From Natrialba sp. SSL1 (GTDB lineage: Archaea > Halobacteriota > Halobacteria > Halobacteriales > Natrialbaceae), in NCBI RefSeq assembly GCF_001861355.1, contig NZ_MASN01000001.1:186001-250000 (forward strand): 64,000 bases of DNA, in the 5' to 3' direction. Of this stretch, positions 36,504 through 46,016 are shown piece by piece. Under the pieces are notes generated by a model that worked only from the letters and a program-made list of their open reading frames with translations, had not been told where the DNA came from and ran no database searches. Position 1 is the first letter of the stretch. Each line of letters opens with the position of its first letter. The translations under genes were made by a program, and so were the position numbers.

Positions 36504-39500
36504 ATGGCCGCCGAGGAGCGACCCGAGTCTCCGTCCGAATCCGAACCCAATTCCAAGTCTACGGTCGTCCCCGACCCCGACGCTGTACCACCTACATCCA
36601 CCGAGCCACCCACGGATACAGGAACCTCACAGACGAGGTTACTCGAGCGTGCACTCGAGTCCGCCTGTCGTGGCGACGTGCGCTTTGACGAGTACACCCG
36701 CATCCTCTACGCCACCGACGGCAGCATCTATCAGGCACAGCCGGCGGGTGTCGTCGTGCCGCGAGACGCGGCCGACGTACAGGCGGCAGTTCGCGTCGCA
36801 GCCGAACACGACGTGTCGGTCCTGCCACGCGGTGCGGGTTCGTCGCTCGCTGGACAGGCAGTCGGCCCCGGCTGCGTCGTCCTCGATCTGTCGCGGCACA
36901 TGGACGAGATTCGAGCCATCGATCCGGAGCGGCGACGCGCTACTGTCCAGCCCGGCGTCGTGCAGGATGATCTCGACGCCGCGCTTGAACCGCACGGGCT
37001 CAAGTTCGCGCCGGATCCAGCCTCCTCGAACCGTGCGACGATCGGTGGCGGCATCGGGAACAACTCGACGGGCGCACACTCTGTTCGGTACGGGATCACG
37101 GACGCCTACGTCGAGGCGTGCGAGGTCGTTCTCGCGGATGGCTCGCAGATCCGGACGCGGGACATCGTGTTGGACAGCCCTGAGTGGGACCAGATCGTCT
37201 CGAAAGATGATCGCGAGGCCGCAATTTATCAAACCATTCGGGCCGTCGTCGAGAACAATGCCGCCGAGATCGAGACGCGCTATCCAAACCTCAAGCGCAG
37301 CGTCAGCGGCTACAACCTCCAGAAGGTAATCAGGACCACAGAACAGGGCGAACGGGTGATCAACCTCTCGAAGCTCATCGTCGGCGCGGAAGGAACCCTC
37401 GGCGTCGTCGTCGAAGCCGACCTCTCGCTCGTCACCCGCCCCGAGGAGACCGCGCTCCTCGTCTGCTGTTACGACAATCTCATCGAGTCGCTCGCCGCTG
37501 TGCCCCGGGCACTCGAGTCCAACGCCAGCGCGGTCGAACTCATGGACGAGGACGTGTTTCGACTCGCCGCAGAATCGTCGGAGTACGCCGAGTTCGCTGA
37601 ACCGATTCCGGACGGGACTGTGGCAGCGCTCATGTTGGAGTTCGACTCGGAGGTGGTCGACGACTTGCCGGGCGCGGTCGAACGCGCCCGTGCGGAACTC
37701 GTCGGATCGGGGGCTGCAGTCGACTCACTCCGGGCGTTCGACGCCGACGAGCAGGATCGTCTCTGGAAGCTCCGAAAGGCTGCGATTCCGCTGTTGATGA
37801 GCATGGAAGGGGATCCGAAGCCGTACCCGTTCGTCGAGGACGCCTCGGTTCCGCCTGCGGAACTCGCCGAGTACGTCGCCGGTTTCGAGGACATCCTCGA
37901 CGAGCACGGGACGCGGGCGTCGTACTTCGCCCACGCGGGCGCGGGGACGCTGCACATCCGCCCCGTGCTGAACCTCAAAGCGGAGGACGGCGTCGAGACC
38001 ATGCGCTCGATCGCCGAGGACGTGACCTCGCTCGCACTCGAACACGGCGGCTCGTTCTCCGGGGAGCACGGCGACGGCCTCGCCCGGACCGAATTCAACC
38101 CAAAACTGTACGGTCCTGATCTCTGGGACGCGTTCAAGGAGGTCAAGTCCGCGTTCGATCCCGACTGGCGCATGAATCCGGGGAAGGTCGTCTACCGCGA
38201 TGAGGAGCCGACCGACATCCGCGACAATCTTCGCTACGGAGCCGATTATGCAACGCTCGAGCCCCAAACTGCACTCGAGTTCGAACCCGAAGGCGGCTTC
38301 TCCCACCTGGTCGAACTCTGTAACGGCTGTGGGACCTGTCGTCAGACCGACGGCGACGTGATGTGTCCGACCTACCGGGCGACCGGCGAGGAAATCGCGA
38401 CGACACGCGGCCGGGCTAATCTGCTCCGGGCGGCGATTAGCGGCGAACTCGACCCCGAGGAACTCTACGACGACCGGTTCCAGTCCGAGGTGCTGGATCT
38501 CTGCATCGGCTGCAAGGGCTGTCAGAGCGACTGCCCGACCGGCGTCGACCTGGCGAAGCTCAAAGCCGAGGTGAAACACCAGTATCACGACCGCGAGGGC
38601 GTCGGCCTGCGCGAGCGCCTGTTCGCGAACATCGACCGCCTCGCCGCGCTCGGAAGCGCCACCGCGCCGCTCGCGAACCGCGCCACGGCAGTGCCCGGCG
38701 CACGACGGGTACTCGAGAAGACCCTCGGAATCGCCCCCGAGCGAACGCTTCCCTCGTTCCGGCGCGAGTCGCTGGTCGACTGGTTTGCAGCCCGCGGGCC
38801 GCAAGTCGATCCCGGGGACGCCACAGCAGGGGTCGTCCTCTACCCGGATACGTATACGAACTACTCGAACCCCGAGCCCGGAAGAGCGGCCGTCGAGGTG
38901 CTGGAGGCCGCGGACGTGCACGTCCGTGTTCCGGCTCTCGGTTCAACGGGCAGGGCCGCCTACTCGCAGGGGCTGCTCGACAATGCCAACGGACGGGCCG
39001 AGACGCTGCTCGGGGACCTCGAGTCGTTCCTCGAACAGGGCTGGTCGGTGCTCTTTCTCGAACCGTCCGACGCGTCGATGGTGGTCGACGAGTACCGCTC
39101 GCTGCTCGGCGACGAGTACAGCGAGCGAGTCGACCGCCTCGCGGCGAACGCCTACGGCGTCTGCGAGTTCATCGACACGCAGCGGCTCGACGACAGGATC
39201 ACGTTCGACTCGAGTGCGACGGCCGAGCGGCTGACGTATCACGGTCACTGCCACCAGAAGGCGCGCGGTGCGGACCACCACGCCGTTGGCGTCCTCCGGC
39301 GGGCCGGCTACGCCGTGGATCCGGTCAACTCCGGCTGCTGTGGCATGGCCGGCAGTTTCGGCTACGAGGCCGAACACTACGACCTCTCGCGGGCAATTGG
39401 CTCGCTGCTACAGGACCAACTCGCCGACAGTGCGGGAACGGTCGTCGCCGCACCAGGGACCTCCTGTCGGACGCAGATCGGTGACTTCGAGGACACAGAA

Positions 39501-39548
39501 CGGCCGTCGCACCCGATCGAGTTGCTCGCTCGTGCGCTCACGGATTGA
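36504..39548 (+). CDS. FAD-linked and Fe-S oxidoreductase (D-lactate/glycolate type)
   Basis: This 1014-aa fusion has an N-terminal VAO-type FAD domain (VLPRGAGSSLAGQAVGPGCV; NRATIGGGIGNNSTGAHSVR), a GlcD-like C-terminal FAD-oxidase cap with HAGAGTLHIRPVLNL, then two ferredoxin-like cluster motifs (LCNGCGTCRQTDGDVMCP and LCIGCKGCQSDCPTG) and two CCG domains (YHGHCHQK; NSGCCGMAGSFGYE). It probably oxidises a 2-hydroxy acid such as D-lactate or glycolate and passes electrons to the quinone pool. A TATA-like AGTTTATC (about 36470-36477), 27 nt upstream, supports a leaderless ATG 36504. The substrate is an inference. Confidence 0.87.
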   Translation: MAAEERPESPSESEPNSKSTVVPDPDAVPPTSTEPPTDTGTSQTRLLERALESACRGDVRFDEYTRILYATDGSIYQAQPAGVVVPRDAADVQAAVRVAAEHDVSVLPRGAGSSLAGQAVGPGCVVLDLSRHMDEIRAIDPERRRATVQPGVVQDDLDAALEPHGLKFAPDPASSNRATIGGGIGNNSTGAHSVRYGITDAYVEACEVVLADGSQIRTRDIVLDSPEWDQIVSKDDREAAIYQTIRAVVENNAAEIETRYPNLKRSVSGYNLQKVIRTTEQGERVINLSKLIVGAEGTLGVVVEADLSLVTRPEETALLVCCYDNLIESLAAVPRALESNASAVELMDEDVFRLAAESSEYAEFAEPIPDGTVAALMLEFDSEVVDDLPGAVERARAELVGSGAAVDSLRAFDADEQDRLWKLRKAAIPLLMSMEGDPKPYPFVEDASVPPAELAEYVAGFEDILDEHGTRASYFAHAGAGTLHIRPVLNLKAEDGVETMRSIAEDVTSLALEHGGSFSGEHGDGLARTEFNPKLYGPDLWDAFKEVKSAFDPDWRMNPGKVVYRDEEPTDIRDNLRYGADYATLEPQTALEFEPEGGFSHLVELCNGCGTCRQTDGDVMCPTYRATGEEIATTRGRANLLRAAISGELDPEELYDDRFQSEVLDLCIGCKGCQSDCPTGVDLAKLKAEVKHQYHDREGVGLRERLFANIDRLAALGSATAPLANRATAVPGARRVLEKTLGIAPERTLPSFRRESLVDWFAARGPQVDPGDATAGVVLYPDTYTNYSNPEPGRAAVEVLEAADVHVRVPALGSTGRAAYSQGLLDNANGRAETLLGDLESFLEQGWSVLFLEPSDASMVVDEYRSLLGDEYSERVDRLAANAYGVCEFIDTQRLDDRITFDSSATAERLTYHGHCHQKARGADHHAVGVLRRAGYAVDPVNSGCCGMAGSFGYEAEHYDLSRAIGSLLQDQLADSAGTVVAAPGTSCRTQIGDFEDTERPSHPIELLARALTD

Positions 39549-39625
39549 TGTCGACGGTCGACACCCACAGCAGGCACGAGAACGAACGCTTTAGGCGTCT
39601 GACCGGTGTACGTGTGAGCGAACGA

Positions 39626-39898
39626 ATGCCCGTACCCAAATCCGAGTTCGACAGCCTGCCACCGTGTGACTTCTACACGCCCGCGGAGCTGCTCGAGGAC
39701 GATCAGATGTACACCGTCTACGAAATCGCCCGCATGCTCCAGGGGCTCGAAGCCGACGCCGAAATCGATCAGGAGACCGAAGCGATTCTGCTCGACTGGG
39801 CGATTCCGTGGATCATGACCAACGCGGCCGAACTCGTGGTCGCCGAACCGCGAACCGACGACGAACCCGGCTACTACGGGCTGAAGACGGACGAGTAG
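39626..39898 (+). CDS. DUF5827 family protein
   Basis: This 90-aa acidic protein starts at ATG 39626 (MPVPKSEFDSLPPCDFYTPA); a longer frame from 39545 overlaps the previous gene's stop and looks random. The rest (YTVYEIARMLQGLEADAEID, ILLDWAIPWIMTNAAEL) is a conserved haloarchaeal family without known role. Its stop is followed directly by the ATG of the next gene, so they are probably cotranscribed. Confidence 0.75.
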   Translation: MPVPKSEFDSLPPCDFYTPAELLEDDQMYTVYEIARMLQGLEADAEIDQETEAILLDWAIPWIMTNAAELVVAEPRTDDEPGYYGLKTDE

Positions 39899-40744
39899 AT
39901 GATTCTGCTCGTCGTTGGCACCGACCGAGTCGACGCCGGCAAGACCACGTTCTCGGTCGGCCTGCTCGAACGCACCGGCGCTCGCGGCTACAAACCCCGC
40001 GCGGGCAACGACTTCTGGTTCGATCACGACGACTGCCAGCGCGCGCTCGCAGACGGACGGCTCTACGGCAAGGACGCCGCTCGGCTGGCCACGGCCGAGA
40101 ACAGAGGTCGAAACCCCGAAACCCTCAACCCCGTCCATCGACTCTGGCGACCGACACCGGACGCGGGGGCCGGTCTCCTCGGCCGCCACGACCGCGAGTT
40201 CGTCGTCGATCGTATCGGACAGGGCGAGGACGCGACGTACGTCCGAAACGCGACCGCCGAGGTGCCCGCAGCCGTCTCCGAGGCGCTCCCGCTCGAGGAC
40301 GCGATTCCCGTCGAGACCGTCGAGGAGTTCAATACGGTCGCCGAAGAGCGCTACGTTCCAGCGTTTGCTGACCTCGCCGCGGAAATCGAGGCGACGGACA
40401 TCGCCGTCGTCGAATCCTACAGCGACATCGCCCAGCCGCTCCAGTCGCTCGACCCCGCAGCCGTCACAGCGGTCGCCGCCGTCGAGCCCGGCCGCGTCCG
40501 AATCTACCCCGGCGACCGCTACTGCCGGGCCTGCGAAATCGCCAGTTCCAGCCCGAAAGACGGCGCGCTCGAAAAACGCGTGCCGGACGTACTCGAGTAC
40601 CTCGACCCGCTCGATCGGGTGTCGTTGCCGCCACTCGAGAGTTCGGACCGTGACGACCCCGCGGCGATCGCCGACGCGTACAGCACGGCTTACAACGCGT
40701 TGCTGGCTGCGGCCCGTCAGGGTGGCCCGAAGCGAGCCGAGTGA
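39899..40744 (+). CDS. P-loop ATPase, dethiobiotin-synthase/CobQ-like
   Basis: This 281-aa protein starts MILLVVGTDRVDAGKTTFSV with a P-loop (GTDRVDAGKTT) like that of the BioD/CobB fold. Later parts include the conserved PRAGNDFWFDHDDCQRAL and YPGDRYCRACEIASSS with two cysteines (CRAC). It is a haloarchaeal family of unknown substrate. It starts on the base after the DUF5827 stop, which points to a joint function. Confidence 0.7.
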   Translation: MILLVVGTDRVDAGKTTFSVGLLERTGARGYKPRAGNDFWFDHDDCQRALADGRLYGKDAARLATAENRGRNPETLNPVHRLWRPTPDAGAGLLGRHDREFVVDRIGQGEDATYVRNATAEVPAAVSEALPLEDAIPVETVEEFNTVAEERYVPAFADLAAEIEATDIAVVESYSDIAQPLQSLDPAAVTAVAAVEPGRVRIYPGDRYCRACEIASSSPKDGALEKRVPDVLEYLDPLDRVSLPPLESSDRDDPAAIADAYSTAYNALLAAARQGGPKRAE

Positions 40745-40835
40745 GGGACCGCGTTCGGCCGCCTGACTGTGTGAGGGAGCGACACGCTGCTCGCGGAACG
40801 ATCAACTTACAACCACGGAGTGTAACCACTGGGTG

Positions 40836-41990
40836 ATGAGACGACGAACGTTCGTCGGCACACTCGGTGGGGGAGCGATCGCTGGCTTTGCAGGCTGTCT
40901 CTCTCGCGAGGATACCGGCGACGAGGACGAGGACGAGAACGAGAACGGCGACGCAAACGGTGACGAGACACCCGACCCAGCGCCCGAGAACCCCGATCTG
41001 GAGGGGACGCTCGAGGTCGTCACCTACGAGTCGATGATCGACGAGGAGACCGCGGCAGGTCCGTGGCTCAAGGAGGCCTTCGAGAGCGAGTTTCCAGACG
41101 CCGAACTCGAGTGGACGCTGCTGCCGGATCAGGGGATCAACTACTATATCAACAGTGCCGAGCAGGGCGAGGCAATCGACGCTGACGTCTACCTCGGGCT
41201 GAACATCGACGACCTGGTGAGCGTCGACGACAATCTCGCGGAGGGCGGCCTGTTCCGCGAACTCAACACGGACCGGATCGAGCGCTCAGGGCGCATCCGC
41301 GACGGCCTCGATATGGGCGACCCGCACGACCGCGTGCTTGCCTACGACACGGGCTACATCAGCCTCGTCTACGACGAGAACGAGGTCGACGAGCCACAGA
41401 CGTTCGAGGACCTCCTCGAATCGGACTACGAGGACGCGCTACTCGCCCAGAACGCACAGACCTCGGACCCGGGACAGGCGTTCTTGCTCTGGACTATCGA
41501 CGCCTTCGGCGAGGACGGGTACCTCGACTACTGGCGAGAGCTGCAGGACAACGGCGTGCGCGTGCTCGATAGCTGGAACGACTCCTACAACGGCGCGTAC
41601 ATGAACGAGGAGCGCCCAATGGTCGTTTCTTACTCGACGGACCAAGTGTTCGCCTCTATGTCGGGTCACGACCTTAGCCGTCACCAGGTCGGCTTCCTGA
41701 ACGACCAGGGCTACGCGAACCCCGAAGGGATGGCGATCTTCGAGGATGCGGAGCAGCTCGACCTCGCGTACGCCTTTCTCGACTTCGCGCTCTCGAACGA
41801 CGCACAGGCCGAAATCGCAGAACGGAACGTCCAGTTCCCGGCCGTCGAAGACGAGCACGTCGACCTTGACGAGGAGTTCGACCAGTACGCCTACGTGCCG
41901 CCGGAGGCCGTGACGCTCGGTTACGACGACCTCCGCGGAAACGTCGACGACTGGGTCGACGAGTGGGCGCGCGAAATCGCGAGCCAGTAG
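40836..41990 (+). CDS. Thiamine-type ABC transporter binding lipoprotein
   Basis: This 384-aa exported protein starts at ATG 40836 (MRRRTFVGTLGGGAIAGFAG) with a twin-arginine-like start and lipobox Cys, then an Asp/Glu/Asn linker. The mature part resembles ThiB/TbpA: LEVVTYESMIDE, VLAYDTGYISLVYDENE, SYSTDQVFASMSGHD. A TATA-like ACTTACAA about 30 nt upstream supports a leaderless start. It leads the operon with the permease (5 nt gap) and ATPase. Iron-binding FbpA-like function is the alternative. Confidence 0.8.
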   Translation: MRRRTFVGTLGGGAIAGFAGCLSREDTGDEDEDENENGDANGDETPDPAPENPDLEGTLEVVTYESMIDEETAAGPWLKEAFESEFPDAELEWTLLPDQGINYYINSAEQGEAIDADVYLGLNIDDLVSVDDNLAEGGLFRELNTDRIERSGRIRDGLDMGDPHDRVLAYDTGYISLVYDENEVDEPQTFEDLLESDYEDALLAQNAQTSDPGQAFLLWTIDAFGEDGYLDYWRELQDNGVRVLDSWNDSYNGAYMNEERPMVVSYSTDQVFASMSGHDLSRHQVGFLNDQGYANPEGMAIFEDAEQLDLAYAFLDFALSNDAQAEIAERNVQFPAVEDEHVDLDEEFDQYAYVPPEAVTLGYDDLRGNVDDWVDEWAREIASQ

Positions 41991-41994
41991 GCCC

Positions 41995-44037
41995 GTGTCT
42001 CGGTCGGGGGACGAGTCGCGGTCACAGCCGCCATCACAGGCTGCCAGCGAACGAGACCAGACTAGCAACAGCGACGGCGAGTGTCAGAACGAGTGCGACT
42101 GCGAGAGCGAGCACAACCACAACCACGAGCGCACGCTACCTTTCCCCGACTCCAGATCGCTCACAGGACTTCGACACTGGCTCGACAGCCACGCGCTCGC
42201 GCTGCTCGCCCTCGCCACCGCCGCCGTCCTCGCGGTCATGCTCTATCTCCCGACCGGCGTCGTCCTCGTCAACGCCATCGTCGAGGACGGCATCCCAACA
42301 CTCGCGCCGTTCGTCGATGTCCTCACAGACTCCTTCTACTTCGGCGTCCTGGCAGACATCTTCGCAGACCCGCTCGCGATCGGCGAGCACCTCCACGCAC
42401 TCGCCGGCTGGCTCGCAGCCATCTCGATTTCAGTCGGACTCGAGTACCGACTCCCACTGCCGTTCGTCCAGTTCGAGCTGCCGATCCCCTGGGTCGGCGT
42501 CGAGACCCCTGGCGTTCGGCAGGGACTGTTCGGCTTTACGGCGTACCAGGCCGCGCTGTCGACGATTGCGAGCGTTGCGATCGGGCTGCCGGCGGCGTAT
42601 ATCCTCGCGAACTACGAGTTCTACGGTCGGCGGACGCTGCGCTCGCTGACGATTCTGCCGTTCGTGCTGCCGGGGATCATGGTCGCGGTCGGCTTCTACG
42701 CGATGTTCGGCCAATCCGGAACGCTGAACACGATCCTTGGTGGAGTCGGTCTCGGCCCGTTCGCGTTCGTCGAGTCGAATCCGCTCGCGATCGTTATCCT
42801 GGCCCACGCCTTTTATAATGCGCCGCTGGTCGCCCGGATCACCGTCGCCGCCTGGGAGTCCGTCGACGTCCGGGCCGTCGAAACCGCTCGCAGCCTCGGT
42901 GCGAGTGAACGCCGCGCCTTCCGGGATGTCGTCGTCCCACAGCTCGCGCCGGCCGTACTCACCGGGGCGCTGTTGACGTTCATCTTCACGTTCATGACGT
43001 TCCCAATCGTGCTCGCGCTCGGTGGCCTGCAGCTTGCGACCGTCGAGGTCTGGATCTACGACCGCATCCAGCGCCTGGACTACACCGAGGCTGCGACGCT
43101 GGCCGTCCTCGAGACGATCCTCTCGCTCGGGTTGACCTACGCCTATCTCCGGTACGAGTCCGCCCAGACGGGGCTCTCGCAGGCGGCCTCGCCGCCGCCG
43201 AAGGAGGCGCTATTTCCCGATCTCCAGACGGTTCTCTCTCCGCGCCGGCTCGCCATCCTCGGCTACGGACTCGGCGCGCTCGTCCTCTTCGTCGGCCCGC
43301 TCGCGAGCCTCGTCGTCGGGAGCGTGACCGATGGGGGCGGCTTTACGCTGCGAAACTACGCCTTCCTGCTGGAGCGCCAACTCGAGGGCGAGAGCTTTCA
43401 GACCCAGCCGTGGCCGGCGATCCGGAACTCGCTGCTGTTCGGCGTTGCGACCCTCGCGGTCGCGGTGCCGATGGGTGTCGTCATCTCGGTGTTGACGGTT
43501 CGGGCAGGCCGGAGCGGAACGATCATCGACACCCTCGCAATGCTTCCGCTCGCGGTCAGCGGGGTCGTCTTCGGCATCGGACTGCTCCAGGGGCTCGTCT
43601 TCGGCATCTCGCTGCCCGGCGGCTGGCAGTTCCAGGTGACCGGTGCGGTCGCCATCGTCGTCGCGCACGCGGTCGCGGCCTACCCGTTCGTCACCCGGAA
43701 CGTCTCGCCGCTGCTCTCGAACCTCGATCCGGCGATGGTCGAATCCGCGCGTGCACTCGGCGCGTCGCGATTCCGTGCGCTGCTCGACGTGGAACTCCCG
43801 CTGGTCGCGAGCGGCATCGTCGCCGGCGCGGCATTCGCCTTCGCCATCTCGATCGGCGAGTTCTCTTCGACGGTGATTTTGGCCAGCGGGAGCGAGAGTT
43901 ACACGATGCCCGTCGCCGTCGAACGCTACCTCGGCCGTCGTTCCGGTCCTGCGATCGCAATGGGGACGCTCCTCCTGTGTGTCACGGCAGCCAGTTTCGT
44001 CGTCATCGACCGCGTCGGCGGGAGGTACGAACTGTGA
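41995..44037 (+). CDS. Two-module ABC transporter permease (ThiP/FbpB-like)
   Basis: This 680-aa protein starts at GTG 41995. Twelve or so membrane segments form two permease modules, each with an EAA loop (ETARSLGASERRAFRDVVVP and ESARALGASRFRALLDVELP). The doubled architecture matches ThiP and FbpB. The cytoplasmic N-terminus (about residues 1-60) is odd: it contains ECQNECDCESEHNHNHE with three Cys and three His, which could bind metal. The gene overlaps the ATPase start by 4 nt. Confidence 0.85.
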   Translation: MSRSGDESRSQPPSQAASERDQTSNSDGECQNECDCESEHNHNHERTLPFPDSRSLTGLRHWLDSHALALLALATAAVLAVMLYLPTGVVLVNAIVEDGIPTLAPFVDVLTDSFYFGVLADIFADPLAIGEHLHALAGWLAAISISVGLEYRLPLPFVQFELPIPWVGVETPGVRQGLFGFTAYQAALSTIASVAIGLPAAYILANYEFYGRRTLRSLTILPFVLPGIMVAVGFYAMFGQSGTLNTILGGVGLGPFAFVESNPLAIVILAHAFYNAPLVARITVAAWESVDVRAVETARSLGASERRAFRDVVVPQLAPAVLTGALLTFIFTFMTFPIVLALGGLQLATVEVWIYDRIQRLDYTEAATLAVLETILSLGLTYAYLRYESAQTGLSQAASPPPKEALFPDLQTVLSPRRLAILGYGLGALVLFVGPLASLVVGSVTDGGGFTLRNYAFLLERQLEGESFQTQPWPAIRNSLLFGVATLAVAVPMGVVISVLTVRAGRSGTIIDTLAMLPLAVSGVVFGIGLLQGLVFGISLPGGWQFQVTGAVAIVVAHAVAAYPFVTRNVSPLLSNLDPAMVESARALGASRFRALLDVELPLVASGIVAGAAFAFAISIGEFSSTVILASGSESYTMPVAVERYLGRRSGPAIAMGTLLLCVTAASFVVIDRVGGRYEL

Positions 44038-45194
44038 CCGAACTCCGACTTTCAGGCGTCTCGAAGCGCTACGGTGGCACAGAAACGAGCACCACGACTG
44101 ACGAAAGTGAATCTGAAGCGATCGCCCTGCAGAACGTCGACCTCACCGTCCGCGACGGCGAATTCTTCACGCTCGTCGGTCCCTCCGGCTGTGGCAAGAC
44201 GACCACGCTACGGACCATCGCCGGCTTCGAGGAGCCAACGACCGGCACCGTCACCTTCGACGACGACCCAATGACCGGTGTCCCACCAGAAGACCGGGAT
44301 GTCGGCGTCGTCTTCCAGAGCTACGCCCTTTTCCCACACCTCTCGGTCGCCGAGAACGTCGGCTACGGCCTCACATTTCGAGCGCCACCCGCAGGGCTGA
44401 CTGTGGATGAACGCGTGAGCGAGCTACTCGAGTTAGTCGACCTCGAGGGGATGGGTGAGCGCGATCCGGCGCAGCTCTCCGGCGGCCAGCAACAGCGGGT
44501 TGCGCTGGCTCGCGCACTCGCGCCGGCACCGGAGCTGCTCTTGCTCGACGAGCCGATGAGCGCACTCGACGCCAGACTGCGCGAGTCGCTTCGCCGCCAG
44601 CTCTCTCGGATTCAGTCCGAACTCGAGATTACGACGGTCTACGTCACGCACGATCAGGCGGAGGCGCTCGCGATTTCGGATCGCCTCGCAGTGATGCACG
44701 ACGGAGAAATCGAACAGATCGGCCGGCCGAAGGACGTCTACCGCGAGCCGGCGTCACGCTTTGTCGCCGAGTTTGTCGGCGACAACAACGTCTTCGACGG
44801 CCGGGTGGTCGATCACGACGGCGAGCATGCGACTGTCGTAGTTGGCGAGAGTGGGTCAGGGTCAGGGATAGGGACAGGGACAGGGACAGGGACGGGGTCA
44901 CAGACACAGAGACAGAAACGGGCACAGACGACGTTCACAATCGCTGGCGTTCCGACGGATGCGACGCACATCGCTATCTGTGTGCGGCCAGGTGCGCTCA
45001 GTCGCGAGACGGCGCAGAATCAGCTCACCGTCGACATCGAAACCACCGAGTTCCTCGGCGAACGCGTTCGCGTTCACGGCCACTGGAACGGTGTTCCGAT
45101 CGTTCTCCGACTCGCGGAGCCGCCCAGTGGTGAGACGTGTTCGGTCGGGTTCGAGCCCGCGGCGGCCCACGTGATCTCTTCGAGCAATGACTGA
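44034..45194 (+). CDS. ABC transporter ATPase (thiamine/iron type)
   Basis: This 386-aa ATPase starts at GTG 44034, overlapping the permease stop (GTGA). Walker A is GPSGCGKTTTLRTIAG, the signature LSGGQQQRVALARAL, Walker B LLLLDEPMSALD, H-loop YVTHDQAEALAI. A TOBE-like C-terminal domain follows, with an in-frame run of hexanucleotides (44854-44901) that encodes a Gly/Ser/Thr linker. It powers the permease at 41995. Substrate is thiamine or iron; the binding protein favours thiamine. Confidence 0.88.
   Translation: MTELRLSGVSKRYGGTETSTTTDESESEAIALQNVDLTVRDGEFFTLVGPSGCGKTTTLRTIAGFEEPTTGTVTFDDDPMTGVPPEDRDVGVVFQSYALFPHLSVAENVGYGLTFRAPPAGLTVDERVSELLELVDLEGMGERDPAQLSGGQQQRVALARALAPAPELLLLDEPMSALDARLRESLRRQLSRIQSELEITTVYVTHDQAEALAISDRLAVMHDGEIEQIGRPKDVYREPASRFVAEFVGDNNVFDGRVVDHDGEHATVVVGESGSGSGIGTGTGTGTGSQTQRQKRAQTTFTIAGVPTDATHIAICVRPGALSRETAQNQLTVDIETTEFLGERVRVHGHWNGVPIVLRLAEPPSGETCSVGFEPAAAHVISSSND
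44854..44901 (+). repeat. Eight tandem hexanucleotides inside the ABC ATPase gene
   Basis: Units GGTCAG, GGTCAG, GGATAG, GGACAG, GGACAG, GGACAG, GGACGG, GGTCAC run without a gap. They encode alternating Gly and Thr/Ser/Ile residues between the ATPase and TOBE parts. Units of 6 nt keep the reading frame when the copy number changes. Confidence 0.85.
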
Positions 45195-45246
45195 GCAGTC
45201 CGACGCTATGGGCCCCTCGTCCGTCGTCCGTGTCCGTCGTTCAAAC

Positions 45247-45825
45247 CTACGCTTGCCGCGCCATTCGTCCCGATAGCTCGACGTGATCGTACGGCTCACT
45301 CGTCACACTCGGGCCATGTCCCGTGTGCATCTCAGCGAGGTCAGTATCGATGGACTCGAGTACCCGGTCGATGCTCTCGATCAACGTCTGGCGGTCGCCC
45401 TCGGGCAGGTCCGTCCGCCCGAAGCTGCCGTTCTGGAAGACCAGATCGCCTGCGAAGAGGATGCCGGCGTCGGCGGCGTAGAAACAGAGGTGGTCGTCCT
45501 TGTGGCCGGGGGTGTGGAGGGCGGTGTACTCGTAGTCGCCGATCGTGAGGGTCTCGCCGTCCTCGATGGCGTGGTCGACGCCATCGATCGTCTCGTCGTA
45601 GCCCCAGACATCGACATCGAAGGCGTCGACCACGGCGCCGACGTTGCCGACGTGGTCGCGGTGGGTGTGTGTGAGGACGACGGCATCCAAGCCATCGACT
45701 CGCGACTGAATCGCGTCGACAACGTCGAAGTTCGCCCCGGTGTCGACTAGTACGGTTCGGTCACCTTCGACGAGAAAGACGTTGCTGGTGAACGCCTGCA
45801 CGCCCTGTGCGAGATTGTGGATCAT
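45247..45825 (-). CDS. MBL-fold metallohydrolase
   Basis: This 192-aa protein has the zinc motif HTHRDHVGN and further ligands in HTPGHKDDHLCFY and FAGDLVFQNGSFGRTDLPEG, with MHTGHGPS near the C-terminus. It is close to glyoxalase II or persulfide-dioxygenase-like proteins, but the exact substrate is open. It is convergent with the ABC transporter operon. Confidence 0.87.
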   Translation of the reverse strand: MIHNLAQGVQAFTSNVFLVEGDRTVLVDTGANFDVVDAIQSRVDGLDAVVLTHTHRDHVGNVGAVVDAFDVDVWGYDETIDGVDHAIEDGETLTIGDYEYTALHTPGHKDDHLCFYAADAGILFAGDLVFQNGSFGRTDLPEGDRQTLIESIDRVLESIDTDLAEMHTGHGPSVTSEPYDHVELSGRMARQA

Positions 45826-46016
45826 AGCGACCCCTACGAAGGCGAGGGGTTTGTGCGTATCGACACTCGCTGTCGTCGGCTAGAATCGCGACTCATGCTC
45901 AGTCCCGAGTGCGGTGAGTTGGAGGGTCTCAAACCTGCACAAAATCGAACAGGTCTCTTGACCATCGGTTCTCGTATTCACAAGCATTTTTAGCTCCGGC
46001 ACGTAGTGAGCAACGA

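Noticed and set aside
44854-44901. A CRISPR-like array
   Set aside because: The units are contiguous 6-mers inside a coding region with no spacers; no other array was seen.
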